In this document: piece after piece, positions 40,751 through 49,371 of the stretch
How the letters are laid out: each line of letters begins with the position of its first letter
How positions within the stretch are numbered: the first letter of the stretch is position 1
Assembly (NCBI RefSeq): GCF_023701745.1
Contig: NZ_JAJOZB010000001.1
Span: 6,299,501 to 6,363,500, forward strand
DNA from: Streptomyces sp. RKAG293
GTDB lineage: Bacteria > Actinomycetota > Actinomycetes > Streptomycetales > Streptomycetaceae
Reading direction: 5' to 3'
DNA length: 64,000 nt
Translations under genes and position numbers: made by a program
The notes under the pieces: generated by a model
Told to the model about the DNA's origin: nothing
Databases searched by the model: none
What the model saw: the letters and a program-made list of their open reading frames with translations, nothing else

Positions 40751-41398
40751 TCAATCTCCCGTGCCGAAGCGGCGGTTGGACTCCTCGGCCTCGGCCAGCC
40801 GGCGCAGGCTCAGCAGCACCGGCTCGTAGAGCACCGTGAGCGCGACCGCCGCCTCGACCTGTTCGAGGGGGGTGCTGAACCCCTCCACGAGATCCAGGTC
40901 GGTGACGGCCAGTTGGGCCGCGGCCCGGGCGTACGGCGCCAAGTCGTCGGCGTCACACGGATATCCGAGCCGGACCAGCGCCGAGACCGCCACCACGAGC
41001 GTTCCCCAGGCGGGCGCCCCCTCGCCTGCGTCCAGGCACTCCTTCCAGTCGAGCCGCCGCATGAGCAGCTCCACCTCGTGCCGGGCGACCGCGGTCGCCG
41101 GATCGTCCTCGGCCGGCTTCGGACCCTGCGGCAGCGCCCAGACGGCGGCACCCAGCCGCGTGTTCTGGTCCAGCGACTCGTCCTCGACCGCCGCCAGCAC
41201 CTGGCGCGCGGTGGCCACCGGCATCTTCCCGACCTGGATCAGGGCCCGGACGAGACGCAGCCGGCGCAGATGGTCGTCGCCGTACTCCGCCTGGGTGGCG
41301 GTGATCCGGCGGCCGGGGGGCAGCAGTTGCTCCCGCAGGTAGTACTTGATCGTGGCAGCCGGGAGTCCGCTGCGTTCACTCAGTTCCGCGAGCCTCAT
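40751..41398 (-). CDS. MerR-family regulator
   Basis: A 215-residue regulator. The N-terminal winged helix is MRLAELSERSGLPAATIKYY, then LREQLLPPGRR, EYGDDHLRRLRLVRALIQ and the dimerising helix. The effector region has no cysteine cluster, so it is not a metal sensor of the classical kind. The ATG at 41398 has AAGGG upstream. It is divergent from the DUF4188 gene across an operator of alternating half-sites. Confidence 0.9.
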   Translation of the reverse strand: MRLAELSERSGLPAATIKYYLREQLLPPGRRITATQAEYGDDHLRRLRLVRALIQVGKMPVATARQVLAAVEDESLDQNTRLGAAVWALPQGPKPAEDDPATAVARHEVELLMRRLDWKECLDAGEGAPAWGTLVVAVSALVRLGYPCDADDLAPYARAAAQLAVTDLDLVEGFSTPLEQVEAAVALTVLYEPVLLSLRRLAEAEESNRRFGTGD

Positions 41399-41426
41399 CC
41401 TCTTGCGCCCTTCATTGGAGAGTGGC

Positions 41427-41457
41427 ACTATCCAACCATGGATAGTCCAGCTATCCA
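41427..41457. promoter_or_regulatory. Alternating half-site operator for the MerR/DUF4188 pair
   Basis: CTATCCA at 41428, TGGATAG at 41439 and CTATCCA at 41451 alternate, so two overlapping palindromes share the middle half-site (ACTATCCA-N4-TGGATAGT and TGGATAG-N5-CTATCCA). It is placed where a MerR protein would twist a long spacer, serving both divergent genes. Confidence 0.75.
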
Positions 41458-41480
41458 ACACATCGAACCGGGGAGCCACC

Positions 41481-41972
41481 ATGAGCGCCGAACTGATCGA
41501 AGGCCGGACCACCGCCGCCGCGGAGGGTGAGGTCGTCGTCTTTCTCATCGGGATGCGGATCAACAACTTCCGGTCCCTGCGCAGCTGGTGGCCGGTGCTG
41601 AAGGCGATGCCGCGGATGCTCAAGGAGCTGTCGCGGGAGAAGGAGAGAGGGCTGCTGGGCTTCCGGGTCCAGCTGGGCATGCCGCGGGTCTTCGAGGTGA
41701 CCCAGTACTGGGAATCGCGTGAGCAGCTGATCGCCTACGCCTCGGCGCAGGACGGCGAGCACCGTCCGGCGTGGGCGGCCTTCAACCAGCGGGTGCGGGC
41801 GGGGAAGAACAAGGTCGGCTTCTTCCACGAGACCTACGCCGTGCCCGCGGGCGGCTACGAGTCGGTCTACGTCAACATGCCGGCGTTCGGCCTGGGCGAG
41901 GCCACCGAGGTCGTTCCGGTCGGCCGCCGCGGCGAGACCGCCAAGGACCGCCTGGCCTACCGGGCGAGCTGA
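41481..41972 (+). CDS. DUF4188-domain protein
   Basis: A 163-residue DUF4188 protein, of the group called phenylacetaldoxime-dehydratase-like or monooxygenase-like; function is not established. EVVVFLIGMRINNFRSLRSW and the later TQYWESREQLIAYA, FFHETYAVPAGGYESVYVNM are family features. GGGGAG precedes the ATG. Its last codons begin a short tandem repeat that continues past the stop. Divergent MerR control suggests induction by an unknown ligand. Confidence 0.85.
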   Translation: MSAELIEGRTTAAAEGEVVVFLIGMRINNFRSLRSWWPVLKAMPRMLKELSREKERGLLGFRVQLGMPRVFEVTQYWESREQLIAYASAQDGEHRPAWAAFNQRVRAGKNKVGFFHETYAVPAGGYESVYVNMPAFGLGEATEVVPVGRRGETAKDRLAYRAS

Positions 41973-42070
41973 CCTACCGGGCGAGCTAACCTACCGGGCG
42001 GGCTGGCGGACCAGGCTGACGTACCGGGCGGACGTACCAGGCTGACGTACCGGGCGGACGTACCGGGCGT
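41957..42070. repeat. Degenerate short tandem repeat overlapping a stop codon
   Basis: CTACCGGGCGAGCT recurs at 41957, 41974 and 41991 (17-base period), then TACCGGGCG again at 42022, 42048 and 42061. The first copy spans the DUF4188 stop region. Confidence 0.75.
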
Positions 42071-42100
42071 GGCTGACGTCCGGTACGGGGAAACAGGTGC

Positions 42101-42143
42101 GCGCCGGTGCCGGGGGCTTGGACGGAGCCCCCGGCGCCGGCGC
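42101..42143. terminator. Bidirectional hairpin between DUF4188 and ndgR
   Basis: GCGCCGGTGCCGGGGGCT and AGCCCCCGGCGCCGGCGC form an 18-bp stem with one G-T pair and a seven-base loop, between convergent genes. Confidence 0.75.
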
Positions 42144-42173
42144 GCTCGGGTACGGGTGGTGGGAGGAGCGGTC

Positions 42174-42890
42174 TCAGCCGTTGCGGCGCAGGGCCTCGGA
42201 GAGCCGCCCGGCGGCGTCGATGACGGCCTGGGCGTGCATCCGGCCCGGGTGCCGGGTCAGCCGCTCGATCGGCCCGGAGACCGAGACGGCGGCGACCACC
42301 CGGTTCGAGGGCCCGCGCACCGGCGCCGAGACCGAGGCGACGCCCGGCTCCCGCTCGCCGATGGACTGGGCCCAGCCCCGGCGGCGTACGCCGGAGAGCG
42401 CGGTGGCCGTGAATCGGGCACCCTGGAGACCACGGTGCAGTCGCTCCGGCTCTTCCCATGCCATCAGGACCTGGGCGGCGGATCCGGCCTTCATCGGCAG
42501 CGTCGAGCCGACCGGCACGGTGTCCCGCAGTCCGGACAGCCGTTCCGCGGCGGCCACACAGATCCGCATGTCGCCCTGGCGCCGGTAGAGCTGGGCGCTC
42601 TCGCCGGTCACGTCCCGCAGGTGGGTGAGAACCGGTCCCGCCGTGGCCAGCAGCCGGTCCTCGCCCGCCGCGGCGGCGAGCTCGGAGAGCCGGGGGCCCA
42701 GGATGAAGCGGCCCTGCATGTCACGGGCGACCAGCCGGTGATGTTCGAGCGCGACCGCGAGGCGGTGCGCGGTGGGGCGGGCGAGGCCCGTGGCTCCGAC
42801 AAGCCCGGCCAGGGTGGCCGGTCCGGACTCCAGCGCGCTGAGCACCAGAGCCGCCTTGTCGAGAACGCCGACGCCGCTAGAGTTGTCCAT
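42174..42890 (-). CDS. ndgR: IclR-family regulator NdgR/AreB
   Basis: A 238-residue IclR protein. The N-terminal helix-turn-helix is VLDKAALVLSALESGPATLAG, then GLARPTAHRLAVALEHHRLV. The C-terminal effector domain includes RQGDMRICVAAAERLSGL and PSNRVVAAVSVSGP. I chose the ATG at 42890. It is divergent from leuCD, the place of NdgR/AreB in streptomycetes, which controls leucine and other amino-acid genes and links to antibiotic production. A palindrome at 42903-42923 is the likely shared operator. Confidence 0.93.
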   Translation of the reverse strand: MDNSSGVGVLDKAALVLSALESGPATLAGLVGATGLARPTAHRLAVALEHHRLVARDMQGRFILGPRLSELAAAAGEDRLLATAGPVLTHLRDVTGESAQLYRRQGDMRICVAAAERLSGLRDTVPVGSTLPMKAGSAAQVLMAWEEPERLHRGLQGARFTATALSGVRRRGWAQSIGEREPGVASVSAPVRGPSNRVVAAVSVSGPIERLTRHPGRMHAQAVIDAAGRLSEALRRNG

Positions 42891-42902
42891 GCAACGATAT
42901 TC

Positions 42903-42923
42903 GCGTCTCACACTGTGAAACGC
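42903..42923. promoter_or_regulatory. Candidate NdgR operator upstream of leuC
   Basis: GCGTCTCACACTGTGAAACGC is an imperfect palindrome (central TCACA/TGTGA, outer GCGT/ACGC) in the ndgR-leuC intergenic region, 13 bases from the ndgR start. Confidence 0.7.
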
Positions 42924-43050
42924 AAGTTCAATTTTCCAGCGAAAGCGTCAGGCTGGGGAGCACGGCAGGGACGCCGACCGGAGCCAGGGGACCGGACGGA
43001 GTCCACATCAGACGAGTTGGCCGGCAGCGACGCCGGTCGGAGGGACAGCG

Positions 43051-44481
43051 ATGGGTAGGACACTCGCGGAAAAGGTCTGGGACGACCATGTCGTCCGGCG
43101 CGCCGAGGGCGAGCCCGACCTTCTCTACATCGATCTGCACCTGCTGCACGAGGTGACCAGCCCGCAGGCCTTCGACGGTCTGCGGTTGAACGGGCGCCAG
43201 GTGCGGCGGACCGATCTCACCATCGCCACCGAGGACCACAACACTCCGACCCTCGACATCGACAAGCCGATCGCCGACCCGGTCTCCCGTACCCAGCTGG
43301 AGACGCTGCGCAAGAACTGCGCCGAGTTCGGTGTCCGCCTGCACCCGCTGGGTGACGTCGAGCAGGGCGTCGTCCACGTGGTGGGACCGCAGCTGGGTCT
43401 GACCCAGCCCGGCACCACCGTGGTGTGCGGCGACAGCCACACCTCGACGCACGGCGCGTTCGGCGCGCTCGCGTTCGGCATCGGCACCAGCCAGGTCGAG
43501 CACGTACTGGCCACCCAGACCCTGCCGCTGGCCCGCCCCAAGACCATGGCGATCACCGTCGGTGGCGAACTCCCCGCCGATGTCACCGCCAAGGACCTGA
43601 TCCTCGCCATCATCGCGAAGATCGGTACCGGCGGCGGCCAGGGCTATGTCATCGAGTACCGCGGCCCGGCCATCGAGAACCTGTCGATGGAAGCCCGGAT
43701 GACCGTCTGCAACATGTCGATCGAGGCGGGCGCGCGGGCCGGCATGATCGCCCCCGACCGCACCACGTTCGACTATCTGCAGGGCCGTGACCACGCCCCC
43801 ACGGGCGCGGACTGGGACGCCGCCGTCGAGTACTGGCAGACCCTGCGCACCGATGACGACGCGGTCTTCGACCACGAGGTCTACATCGACGGTGCCGCAC
43901 TGGCCCCGTTCGTCACCTGGGGCACCAACCCCGCCCAGGGCGCCCCGCTGAGCGCCTCGGTGCCGGACCCGGCGTCGTTCGACGACCCCAGCGACCGCCA
44001 GGCCGCCGAGAAGGCCCTGGAGTACATGGGACTTCACGCGGGCCAGCCGCTGCGCGAGGTCAAGGTCGACACCGTCTTCGTCGGTTCCTGCACCAACGGC
44101 CGGATCGAGGACCTGCGGGCCGCGGCGTCCATCGTCGAGGGCCGACAGGTGGCCGACGGCGTCCGCATGCTGGTCGTCCCCGGCTCGGTCCGGGTCGCCC
44201 TGCAGGCCGTCGCCGAGGGCCTGGACAAGGTCTTCACCGCTTCCGGCGCCGAATGGCGGCACGCCGGTTGCTCGATGTGCCTGGGCATGAACCCCGACCA
44301 ACTCGCCCCTGGTGAGCGCTCCGCGTCCACCTCCAACCGCAACTTCGAGGGACGGCAGGGCAAGGGCGGCCGTACGCACCTGGTATCGCCGCAGGTCGCC
44401 GCTGCCACGGCGGTACTCGGGCACCTCGCTTCGCCCGCGGACCTGACCGACTCCGACGCCCGTACCGCTGTGGAGGCCTGA
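43051..44481 (+). CDS. leuC: 3-isopropylmalate dehydratase large subunit
   Basis: A 476-residue aconitase-family subunit that isomerises 2- to 3-isopropylmalate with LeuD in leucine synthesis. The cluster ligands are visible in VGSCTNGRIEDLR and CSMCLGMNPD. GDSHTSTHGAFGALAFGIGTS is the substrate region. GGAGGGA precedes the ATG. leuD follows after five bases. Confidence 0.97.
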   Translation: MGRTLAEKVWDDHVVRRAEGEPDLLYIDLHLLHEVTSPQAFDGLRLNGRQVRRTDLTIATEDHNTPTLDIDKPIADPVSRTQLETLRKNCAEFGVRLHPLGDVEQGVVHVVGPQLGLTQPGTTVVCGDSHTSTHGAFGALAFGIGTSQVEHVLATQTLPLARPKTMAITVGGELPADVTAKDLILAIIAKIGTGGGQGYVIEYRGPAIENLSMEARMTVCNMSIEAGARAGMIAPDRTTFDYLQGRDHAPTGADWDAAVEYWQTLRTDDDAVFDHEVYIDGAALAPFVTWGTNPAQGAPLSASVPDPASFDDPSDRQAAEKALEYMGLHAGQPLREVKVDTVFVGSCTNGRIEDLRAAASIVEGRQVADGVRMLVVPGSVRVALQAVAEGLDKVFTASGAEWRHAGCSMCLGMNPDQLAPGERSASTSNRNFEGRQGKGGRTHLVSPQVAAATAVLGHLASPADLTDSDARTAVEA

Positions 44482-44486
44482 TACCG

Positions 44487-45080
44487 ATGGAAGCGTTCAC
44501 CACACACACCGGCCGGGCCGTCCCGCTGCGCCGCAGCAACGTCGACACCGACCAGATCATCCCGGCCCACTGGCTGAAGAAGGTCACCCGCAACGGCTTC
44601 GAGGACGGGCTCTTCGAGGCCTGGCGCAAGGACGAGAAGTTCGTTCTCAACCTGCCCGAGCGCGCCGGGGCGACCGTGCTGGTCACCGGATTCGACTTCG
44701 GCACCGGCTCGTCCCGCGAGCACGCGGTGTGGGCGCTGCAGAACTACGGCTTCAAAGCCGTGATCTCGTCCCGCTTCGCAGACATCTTCCGGGGCAACTC
44801 GCTCAAGAACGGCCTGCTCACGGTCGTGCTGCCGCAGGAGACCGTCGAGCGGCTGTGGAAGCTGACCGAGGCCGACCCGACCGCCGAGGTCACGGTCGAC
44901 CTGGTGGCCAGGGAAGTGCGCGCCGAGGGCATCACCGCGGCGTTCGAACTGGACGACAACGCCCGCTGGCGCCTGCTGGAAGGGCTGGACGACATCAGCC
45001 TGACCCTCGCCAACGAGGCGGACATCACCACCTATGAGCGGTCCCGCCCGGCGCACAAGCCGAGCACCGTGCAGGTCTGA
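44487..45080 (+). CDS. leuD: 3-isopropylmalate dehydratase small subunit
   Basis: A 197-residue swivelling-domain subunit. RRSNVDTDQIIPAHWLKKVT, DFGTGSSREHAVWAL and the C-terminal half are typical. It pairs with LeuC from the same operon. A terminator hairpin follows at 45111-45147. Confidence 0.97.
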   Translation: MEAFTTHTGRAVPLRRSNVDTDQIIPAHWLKKVTRNGFEDGLFEAWRKDEKFVLNLPERAGATVLVTGFDFGTGSSREHAVWALQNYGFKAVISSRFADIFRGNSLKNGLLTVVLPQETVERLWKLTEADPTAEVTVDLVAREVRAEGITAAFELDDNARWRLLEGLDDISLTLANEADITTYERSRPAHKPSTVQV

Positions 45081-45110
45081 CCGTCCCCGAGAGGGGATCC
45101 GGCCGGGATT

Positions 45111-45147
45111 CCGAAGCGCCTTCCGCCGTCCGCGGGGGGCGCTTCGG
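45111..45147 (+). terminator. Terminator after leuD
   Basis: CCGAAGCGCC pairs exactly with GGCGCTTCGG around a 17-base loop. Confidence 0.6.
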
Positions 45148-45172
45148 CATGCCCGCACCACCGTATTGGCCC

Positions 45173-45207
45173 TGTCGCGCGAGACATTGGTCCTGTCGTG
45201 CGCGACA
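45173..45207. repeat. Inverted repeat between leuD and the small protein
   Basis: TGTCGCGC (45173-45180) and GCGCGACA (45200-45207) are complementary. CATTGGTCCTGTCG-like sequence is also repeated directly (ATTGGCCCTGTCG, ATTGGTCCTGTCG). Could be an operator for the small gene at 45235 or a weak hairpin. Confidence 0.45.
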
Positions 45208-45234
45208 ACTCACCGCAGATGGCACAATCGGTAC

Positions 45235-45468
45235 ATGGAACGCGATGGCCAACTCGAGCTCTACGGGGTCCTCGCCGCCCGGCTGAAGGAGGCGCACGCG
45301 CGCGTCGCGAATCTCCAAGTACCCGATGACGTAAGGCTGGAGTTGACCCGGAAACTCCTCGTCGTGACTGCCGCGGCCAAGCATGATCTCGCTGGAGCGG
45401 CACGGCGTCTGGACGTCTTCCTGCGGGAGCTCGACCAGGGCAGATTTCTTGATCAAGGAACTGTCTGA
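45235..45468 (+). CDS. Small conserved-looking helical protein
   Basis: A 77-residue all-helical protein (LELYGVLAARLKEAHARVANL; ELTRKLLVVTAAAKHDLAGAARRLDVFL). It has no recognised domain. It sits between leuCD and hupS, the same place a short helical protein occurs in other streptomycetes as I recall. No clear Shine-Dalgarno sequence precedes the ATG. Confidence 0.6.
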   Translation: MERDGQLELYGVLAARLKEAHARVANLQVPDDVRLELTRKLLVVTAAAKHDLAGAARRLDVFLRELDQGRFLDQGTV

Positions 45469-45592
45469 GAGCCGAGTTCGTTGCGGCACAAGGGTGATTC
45501 GCCCGTTTCGTATTTGATTTGCGGTATATATCCGCCTAACGTGCGAAAAAGCCCGTACTCATTCGCCGGGCAAAGTTTCCGAAGGGGAAGAC

Positions 45593-46234
45593 GTGAACAA
45601 GGCGCAGCTCGTAGAAGCGATTGCCGACAAGGTAGGTGGCCGCCAGGCCGCCGCGGACGCGGTTGACGCGGTTCTCGACGCGATCGTCCGCGCGGTCGTC
45701 TCCGGCGACCGGGTCTCGGTCACCGGATTCGGTTCGTTCGAGAAGGTCGACCGTCCCGCCCGCTATGCCCGCAACCCCCAGACCGGGGAGCGGGTCCGGG
45801 TCAAGAAGACCTCGGTGCCGCGCTTCCGCGCGGGTCAGGGCTTCAAGGACCTGGTCAGCGGGGCCAAGAAGCTCCCGAAGAACGATGTCGCGGTGAAGAA
45901 GGCGCCCAAGGGCAGCCTGAGTGGCGGGGCTTCCACCCGTACCACCGCCAAGGCCGCGGCCAAGAAGGCCACCGCCAAGAAGGCCACCGCGGCGAAGAAG
46001 GCCGTGACCGCCAAGAAGGCGGCTCCCGCGAAGAAGACGGTGACCGCCAAGAAGACCACGGCGAAGAAGACCACCGCCGCCGCGAAGAAGGCGACGCCGG
46101 CCAAGAAGGCCGCCACCGCCAAGAAGGCCGCCGCCAAGAAGTCCGCCCCGGCCAAGAAGGCCACGGCGAAGAAGGCCCCGGCCAAGAAGAGTGCCGCCCG
46201 CAAGACCGCTGTGAAGCGGACTGTGAAGAAGTAG
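45593..46234 (+). CDS. hupS: HU-family protein with lysine-rich tail (HupS-type)
   Basis: A 213-residue nucleoid protein. The N-terminal HU domain (1-95) starts MNKAQLVEAIADKVGGRQAA and has the DNA-binding arm GERVRVKKTSVPRFRAG. The C-terminal 110 residues are repeated AKKA/TAKK units, like histone H1. This is the streptomycete/mycobacterial two-domain HU that compacts spore nucleoids. The start is a GTG with GAAGGGGAAG upstream. The promoter side is notably AT-rich (TATTTGATTTGCGGTATATA around 45511). Confidence 0.95.
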   Translation: MNKAQLVEAIADKVGGRQAAADAVDAVLDAIVRAVVSGDRVSVTGFGSFEKVDRPARYARNPQTGERVRVKKTSVPRFRAGQGFKDLVSGAKKLPKNDVAVKKAPKGSLSGGASTRTTAKAAAKKATAKKATAAKKAVTAKKAAPAKKTVTAKKTTAKKTTAAAKKATPAKKAATAKKAAAKKSAPAKKATAKKAPAKKSAARKTAVKRTVKK

Positions 46235-46254
46235 TCACCACCTGCAGGCCGCGA

Positions 46255-46287
46255 CGGGCCGGGCTCCCCACCAGGGAGCCCGGCCCG
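46255..46287. terminator. Bidirectional terminator after hupS
   Basis: CGGGCCGGGCTCC and GGAGCCCGGCCCG form a 13-bp perfect stem with a seven-base loop, between convergent genes. Confidence 0.85.
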
Positions 46288-46326
46288 CGCCGTTCTCCGG
46301 CCGGTGCGGCGGCTCCCTGGCGGCCG

Positions 46327-46554
46327 CTACGCCGTGGGCGCCTGGGGATCCGCGAAGGTCTGCAGCGTCAGGAAGACCACCCGGCGGGCGTCGCCGTCCC
46401 CCTCGGTGCGGATCCGGACCCGCTGGCCCGGCCGCAGCAGCCGCAGGCCCCCCGCGTCGAAGGCCGCCGCGTCGAACGGCAGCGGAGTCCCGTCGTCGAG
46501 CAGCACGCTGCCGCCACGGGTCGCGGGGTCGTATGTGTACGCGGTCGCCTGCAT
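46327..46554 (-). CDS. Small protein with cold-shock-like beta-barrel pattern
   Basis: A 75-residue protein (TAYTYDPATRGGSVLLDDGT, PLPFDAAAF, GLRLLRPGQRVRIRTEGDG) whose alternating beta pattern and GSVLLDDGTPLPF recall an OB/cold-shock fold. This is a fold guess only. It starts at ATG 46554, just after cofC. Because of the frameshift in cofC, the cofC frame runs on into this gene without a stop. Confidence 0.65.
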   Translation of the reverse strand: MQATAYTYDPATRGGSVLLDDGTPLPFDAAAFDAGGLRLLRPGQRVRIRTEGDGDARRVVFLTLQTFADPQAPTA

Positions 46555-46630
46555 GACCGGAAGCCTAGTGAACGCGCCCGCCCCCGCGACACCGCGTGCG
46601 GCTTCCCGTGGGGACGGGTGCGGCGCTCGC

Positions 46631-47262
46631 TCAGTCGGTGATGAGCAGCCCCGCCGCGACGTCCGCGGTCCGCGGCCCGACCCCAGGGCCAGCGCCACCC
46701 GCAGGTCGGCGGGGGTGTCGACGTCCTGGCGCACGGAGTCCACACCGGGCAGCGTGATCTCCCGGGCGCCGGAGGCCCGGTGCCGGGCCCGGGAGGCGCC
46801 GCCGAACGCCGGCGCCAGGTCGTGACCCGGCGGCGCGGTGAGCAACGTGGTGCCGATCGCCGCCGCGTCGGCCAGAAAAGCCCTCCCTGAGGCCCTGGCG
46901 GCGGCGTTGAGCACTGCGGACAGCTCCAGGGGGCGCAGGGCCGGGAGATCGGCGTTCAGAGCCGCCACGGCCGCATCGGGAGTGGCGGACCGGATCAGGT
47001 GCCCGCCGTACGCGAGAGCCGCGTTGAGTCCGGCCGCCGGAGCGTCCGGCACGATCCGGGCCCCCAGGGCGGCCAGTTCCGCCGCCGCCAGCGGATCGTC
47101 GGTGACGACCGTGACGCTCCACACCTGTGCACAGGCCAGCGCGGCGGCCACGGTGTCCTGGGCGAACGCCAGCGCCAGCCCCGGCCGCACCGTCCCCGCG
47201 GCCGGCGCCAGCCGGCTCTTGGCCACGGCGAGCGGCTTCAGCGGTACGACGAGGGACCACAT
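46631..47262 (-). CDS. cofC: Phosphoenolpyruvate (2-phospholactate) guanylyltransferase, apparent frameshift
   Basis: A CofC/FbiD protein for coenzyme F420 synthesis, about 210 residues. WSLVVPLKPLAVAKSRLAPA is the nucleotide-binding start, followed by VTDDPLAA, LNADLPALRP and GVDSVRQDVDTPADLRVAL. After ALALG the frame shifts: the expected end VGPRTADVAAGLLITD with TGA at 46631-46633 is in another frame. A single extra C in the CCCC run at 46681-46684 would restore it. As written, translation would continue into the next small gene. Either a sequencing error in a homopolymer or a real frameshift. ATG at 47262 chosen; a GTG at 47277 is in frame. Confidence 0.85.
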
Positions 47263-47493
47263 GACGGGTACGGGCACCGAACCATTGTGCGGTGACGCAC
47301 CCGCCCGACGGCCACAGCCCCACCCCGGAGTCCGCCTCCCGATTCCCCGGCGGGGGACTCCCGCAGGCACCCGCGTCGCAGCTTCCCCAGGGGCGCGCCC
47401 CTCGGCTCGCCCGCCCTGGCGTTACGGTGTGCGTACCGGCGACACTTGTGCGGCTGCACTGGTGCAGCCCCGTGCAATGAGGAGGAAGTTCTG

Positions 47494-48357
47494 GTGTCCC
47501 GCCGCAGAATCGGCTTCTGGTACCGGCTCGCAGCCGCCATCGCGAAACCGCCGCTTCTTGTCCTCTTCAAGCGGGATTGGCGCGGAATGGAGCACATTCC
47601 GGCCGACGGTGGATTCATCACGGCCGTCAACCACAACTCATTCCTCGACCCGCTGTCGTACGGCCATTTCCAGTACAACACCGGACGGGTTCCGCGCCTG
47701 CTCGCGAAGGCCGGGCTCTTCAAGATCTTCTTTGTCGGCATGATGCTGCGCGGAACAGGTCAGATTCCGGTCTACCGGGAGTCCACGGACGCCGCCAACG
47801 CGTTCCGCGCCGCTGTCGCCGCGATCAACTCCGGCGAATGCGTCGCGTTCTATCCGGAGGGCACTCTCACCCGCGATCCCGACCAGTGGCCGATGACCGG
47901 CAAGACCGGTGCCGCCCGGGTCGCGCTGCTCACCAAGGCGCCGGTGATCCCGGTCGCGCAATGGGGCGCCAACGAGGCGATGCCGCCGTACGCCAAGGGC
48001 AAGAAGTTCTTCCTCTTCCCCCGCAAGACCCTGCGGGTCATCGCGGGCCCGCCCGTCGACCTGTCGCGGTTCTACGGCCAGGAGCCCACCGCCGAAGTGC
48101 TGCGCGAGGTCACCGGCGTGATCATGGCGGAGATCACCGAGCTGCTCGCCGTGCTGCGCGGGGAGCCCGCGCCCGCCGCGCTCTACGACCCGCGCCAGGC
48201 GGCCCGCGCCCGCCGGGCGGACAAGGCGGAACGGGCCGCGAAGTCCGGCAGCACCACGCGCAAGCCCGCACCGGAGTCCGTACCGCAACCCGCGCCGGAG
48301 CCCGGGCCCGTACCGCAGCCCGTGAAGAACCCGATGGATCAGCAGGAGGAGTCGTAA
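47494..48357 (+). CDS. plsC: 1-acyl-sn-glycerol-3-phosphate acyltransferase
   Basis: A 287-residue phospholipid acyltransferase. The catalytic NHxxxxD box is AVNHNSFLDPLS, and the acceptor region YPEGTLTRD and PVIPVAQWGA follow. A hydrophobic N-terminal helix anchors it; the C-terminal 50 residues are a charged Pro/Ala-rich tail. GTG at 47494 with AGGAGGAAG upstream. gpsA follows directly, so lipid synthesis and glycerophosphate supply are linked. Confidence 0.92.
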   Translation: MSRRRIGFWYRLAAAIAKPPLLVLFKRDWRGMEHIPADGGFITAVNHNSFLDPLSYGHFQYNTGRVPRLLAKAGLFKIFFVGMMLRGTGQIPVYRESTDAANAFRAAVAAINSGECVAFYPEGTLTRDPDQWPMTGKTGAARVALLTKAPVIPVAQWGANEAMPPYAKGKKFFLFPRKTLRVIAGPPVDLSRFYGQEPTAEVLREVTGVIMAEITELLAVLRGEPAPAALYDPRQAARARRADKAERAAKSGSTTRKPAPESVPQPAPEPGPVPQPVKNPMDQQEES

Positions 48358-49359
48358 GTGTCAACGCGCTGCGCGGTGTACGGAACCGGCTCCTGGGGCA
48401 CCGCGTTCGCGATGGTGCTCGCCGACGCCGGGTGTGACGTCTCGCTGTGGGGACGCCGCCCCGAGCTGGTCGAGGCGGTCAACGCCACCCACATGAACCC
48501 CGACTACCTGCCGGGCATCGCGCTGCCCGACACCGTACGGGCCACCACCGACCCGGCCGAGGCCGCCAGGGACGCCGAATTCGTCGTGCTGGCCGTCCCG
48601 TCGCAGACGCTGCGCGGCAACCTCGCCGAGTGGGCGCCCCTGCTGCGCCCCGACGCGGTCCTGGTCAGCCTGATGAAGGGTGTCGAACTCGGCACCGCCA
48701 AGCTGATGAGCGAGGTCATCGAAGAGGTGGCCAAGGCCGGCCCCGAGCGGGTCGCGGTGCTCTCCGGGCCCAACCTGGCCAAGGAGATCGCCGCCCGGCA
48801 GCCCGCCGCGTCCGTGGTCGCCTGCCGCGACGAGTCGGTGGCCCAGCGGTTCCAGGCCGCGTGCCACACCGCGTACTTCCGCCCGTACACCAACGCCGAC
48901 GTGGTCGGCTGTGAACTCGGCGGAGCGGTCAAGAACGTCATCGCGCTCGCGGTCGGCATCGCCGACGGCATGGGACTCGGCGACAACACCAAGGCCTCGC
49001 TGATCACCCGCGGGCTGGCCGAGACGACACGGCTGGGCCTGGCGATGGGGGCCGACGCGCACACCTTCGCGGGCCTGGCCGGCATGGGCGACCTGGTCGC
49101 CACGTGCTCCTCGCCGCTGTCCCGCAACCACACCTTCGGCACCAACCTCGGCCGCGGCATGTCGCTCGCGGAGACCATCGCGGTCACCCGGCAGACCGCC
49201 GAGGGCGTGAAGTCCTGCGAGTCGGTGGCCGATCTGGCGCGCCGGCACGGTGTCGACATGCCGATCACGGACACCGTCGTGGACATCGTGCACAACGGGA
49301 AGCCGCCGGTCGTGGCCGTCAAGGAGCTGATGTCCCGCTCCGCGAAATCCGAGCGGTAG
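48358..49359 (+). CDS. gpsA: Glycerol-3-phosphate dehydrogenase [NAD(P)+]
   Basis: A 333-residue enzyme reducing dihydroxyacetone phosphate to sn-glycerol-3-phosphate. The nucleotide fold opens with AVYGTGSWGTAFAMVLADAG; GPNLAKEIAARQPAA and LGGAVKNVIALAVGIADGMG hold the catalytic Lys, and LAGMGDLVATCSSPLSRN is the substrate region. GTG start immediately after the plsC stop. Confidence 0.96.
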   Translation: MSTRCAVYGTGSWGTAFAMVLADAGCDVSLWGRRPELVEAVNATHMNPDYLPGIALPDTVRATTDPAEAARDAEFVVLAVPSQTLRGNLAEWAPLLRPDAVLVSLMKGVELGTAKLMSEVIEEVAKAGPERVAVLSGPNLAKEIAARQPAASVVACRDESVAQRFQAACHTAYFRPYTNADVVGCELGGAVKNVIALAVGIADGMGLGDNTKASLITRGLAETTRLGLAMGADAHTFAGLAGMGDLVATCSSPLSRNHTFGTNLGRGMSLAETIAVTRQTAEGVKSCESVADLARRHGVDMPITDTVVDIVHNGKPPVVAVKELMSRSAKSER

Positions 49360-49371
49360 GGTCAACGAACC

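Noticed and set aside
45511..45530. Promoter for hupS from TTGATT and TATATA
   Set aside because: The spacing between the two elements is only five bases, so they cannot be a -35/-10 pair.
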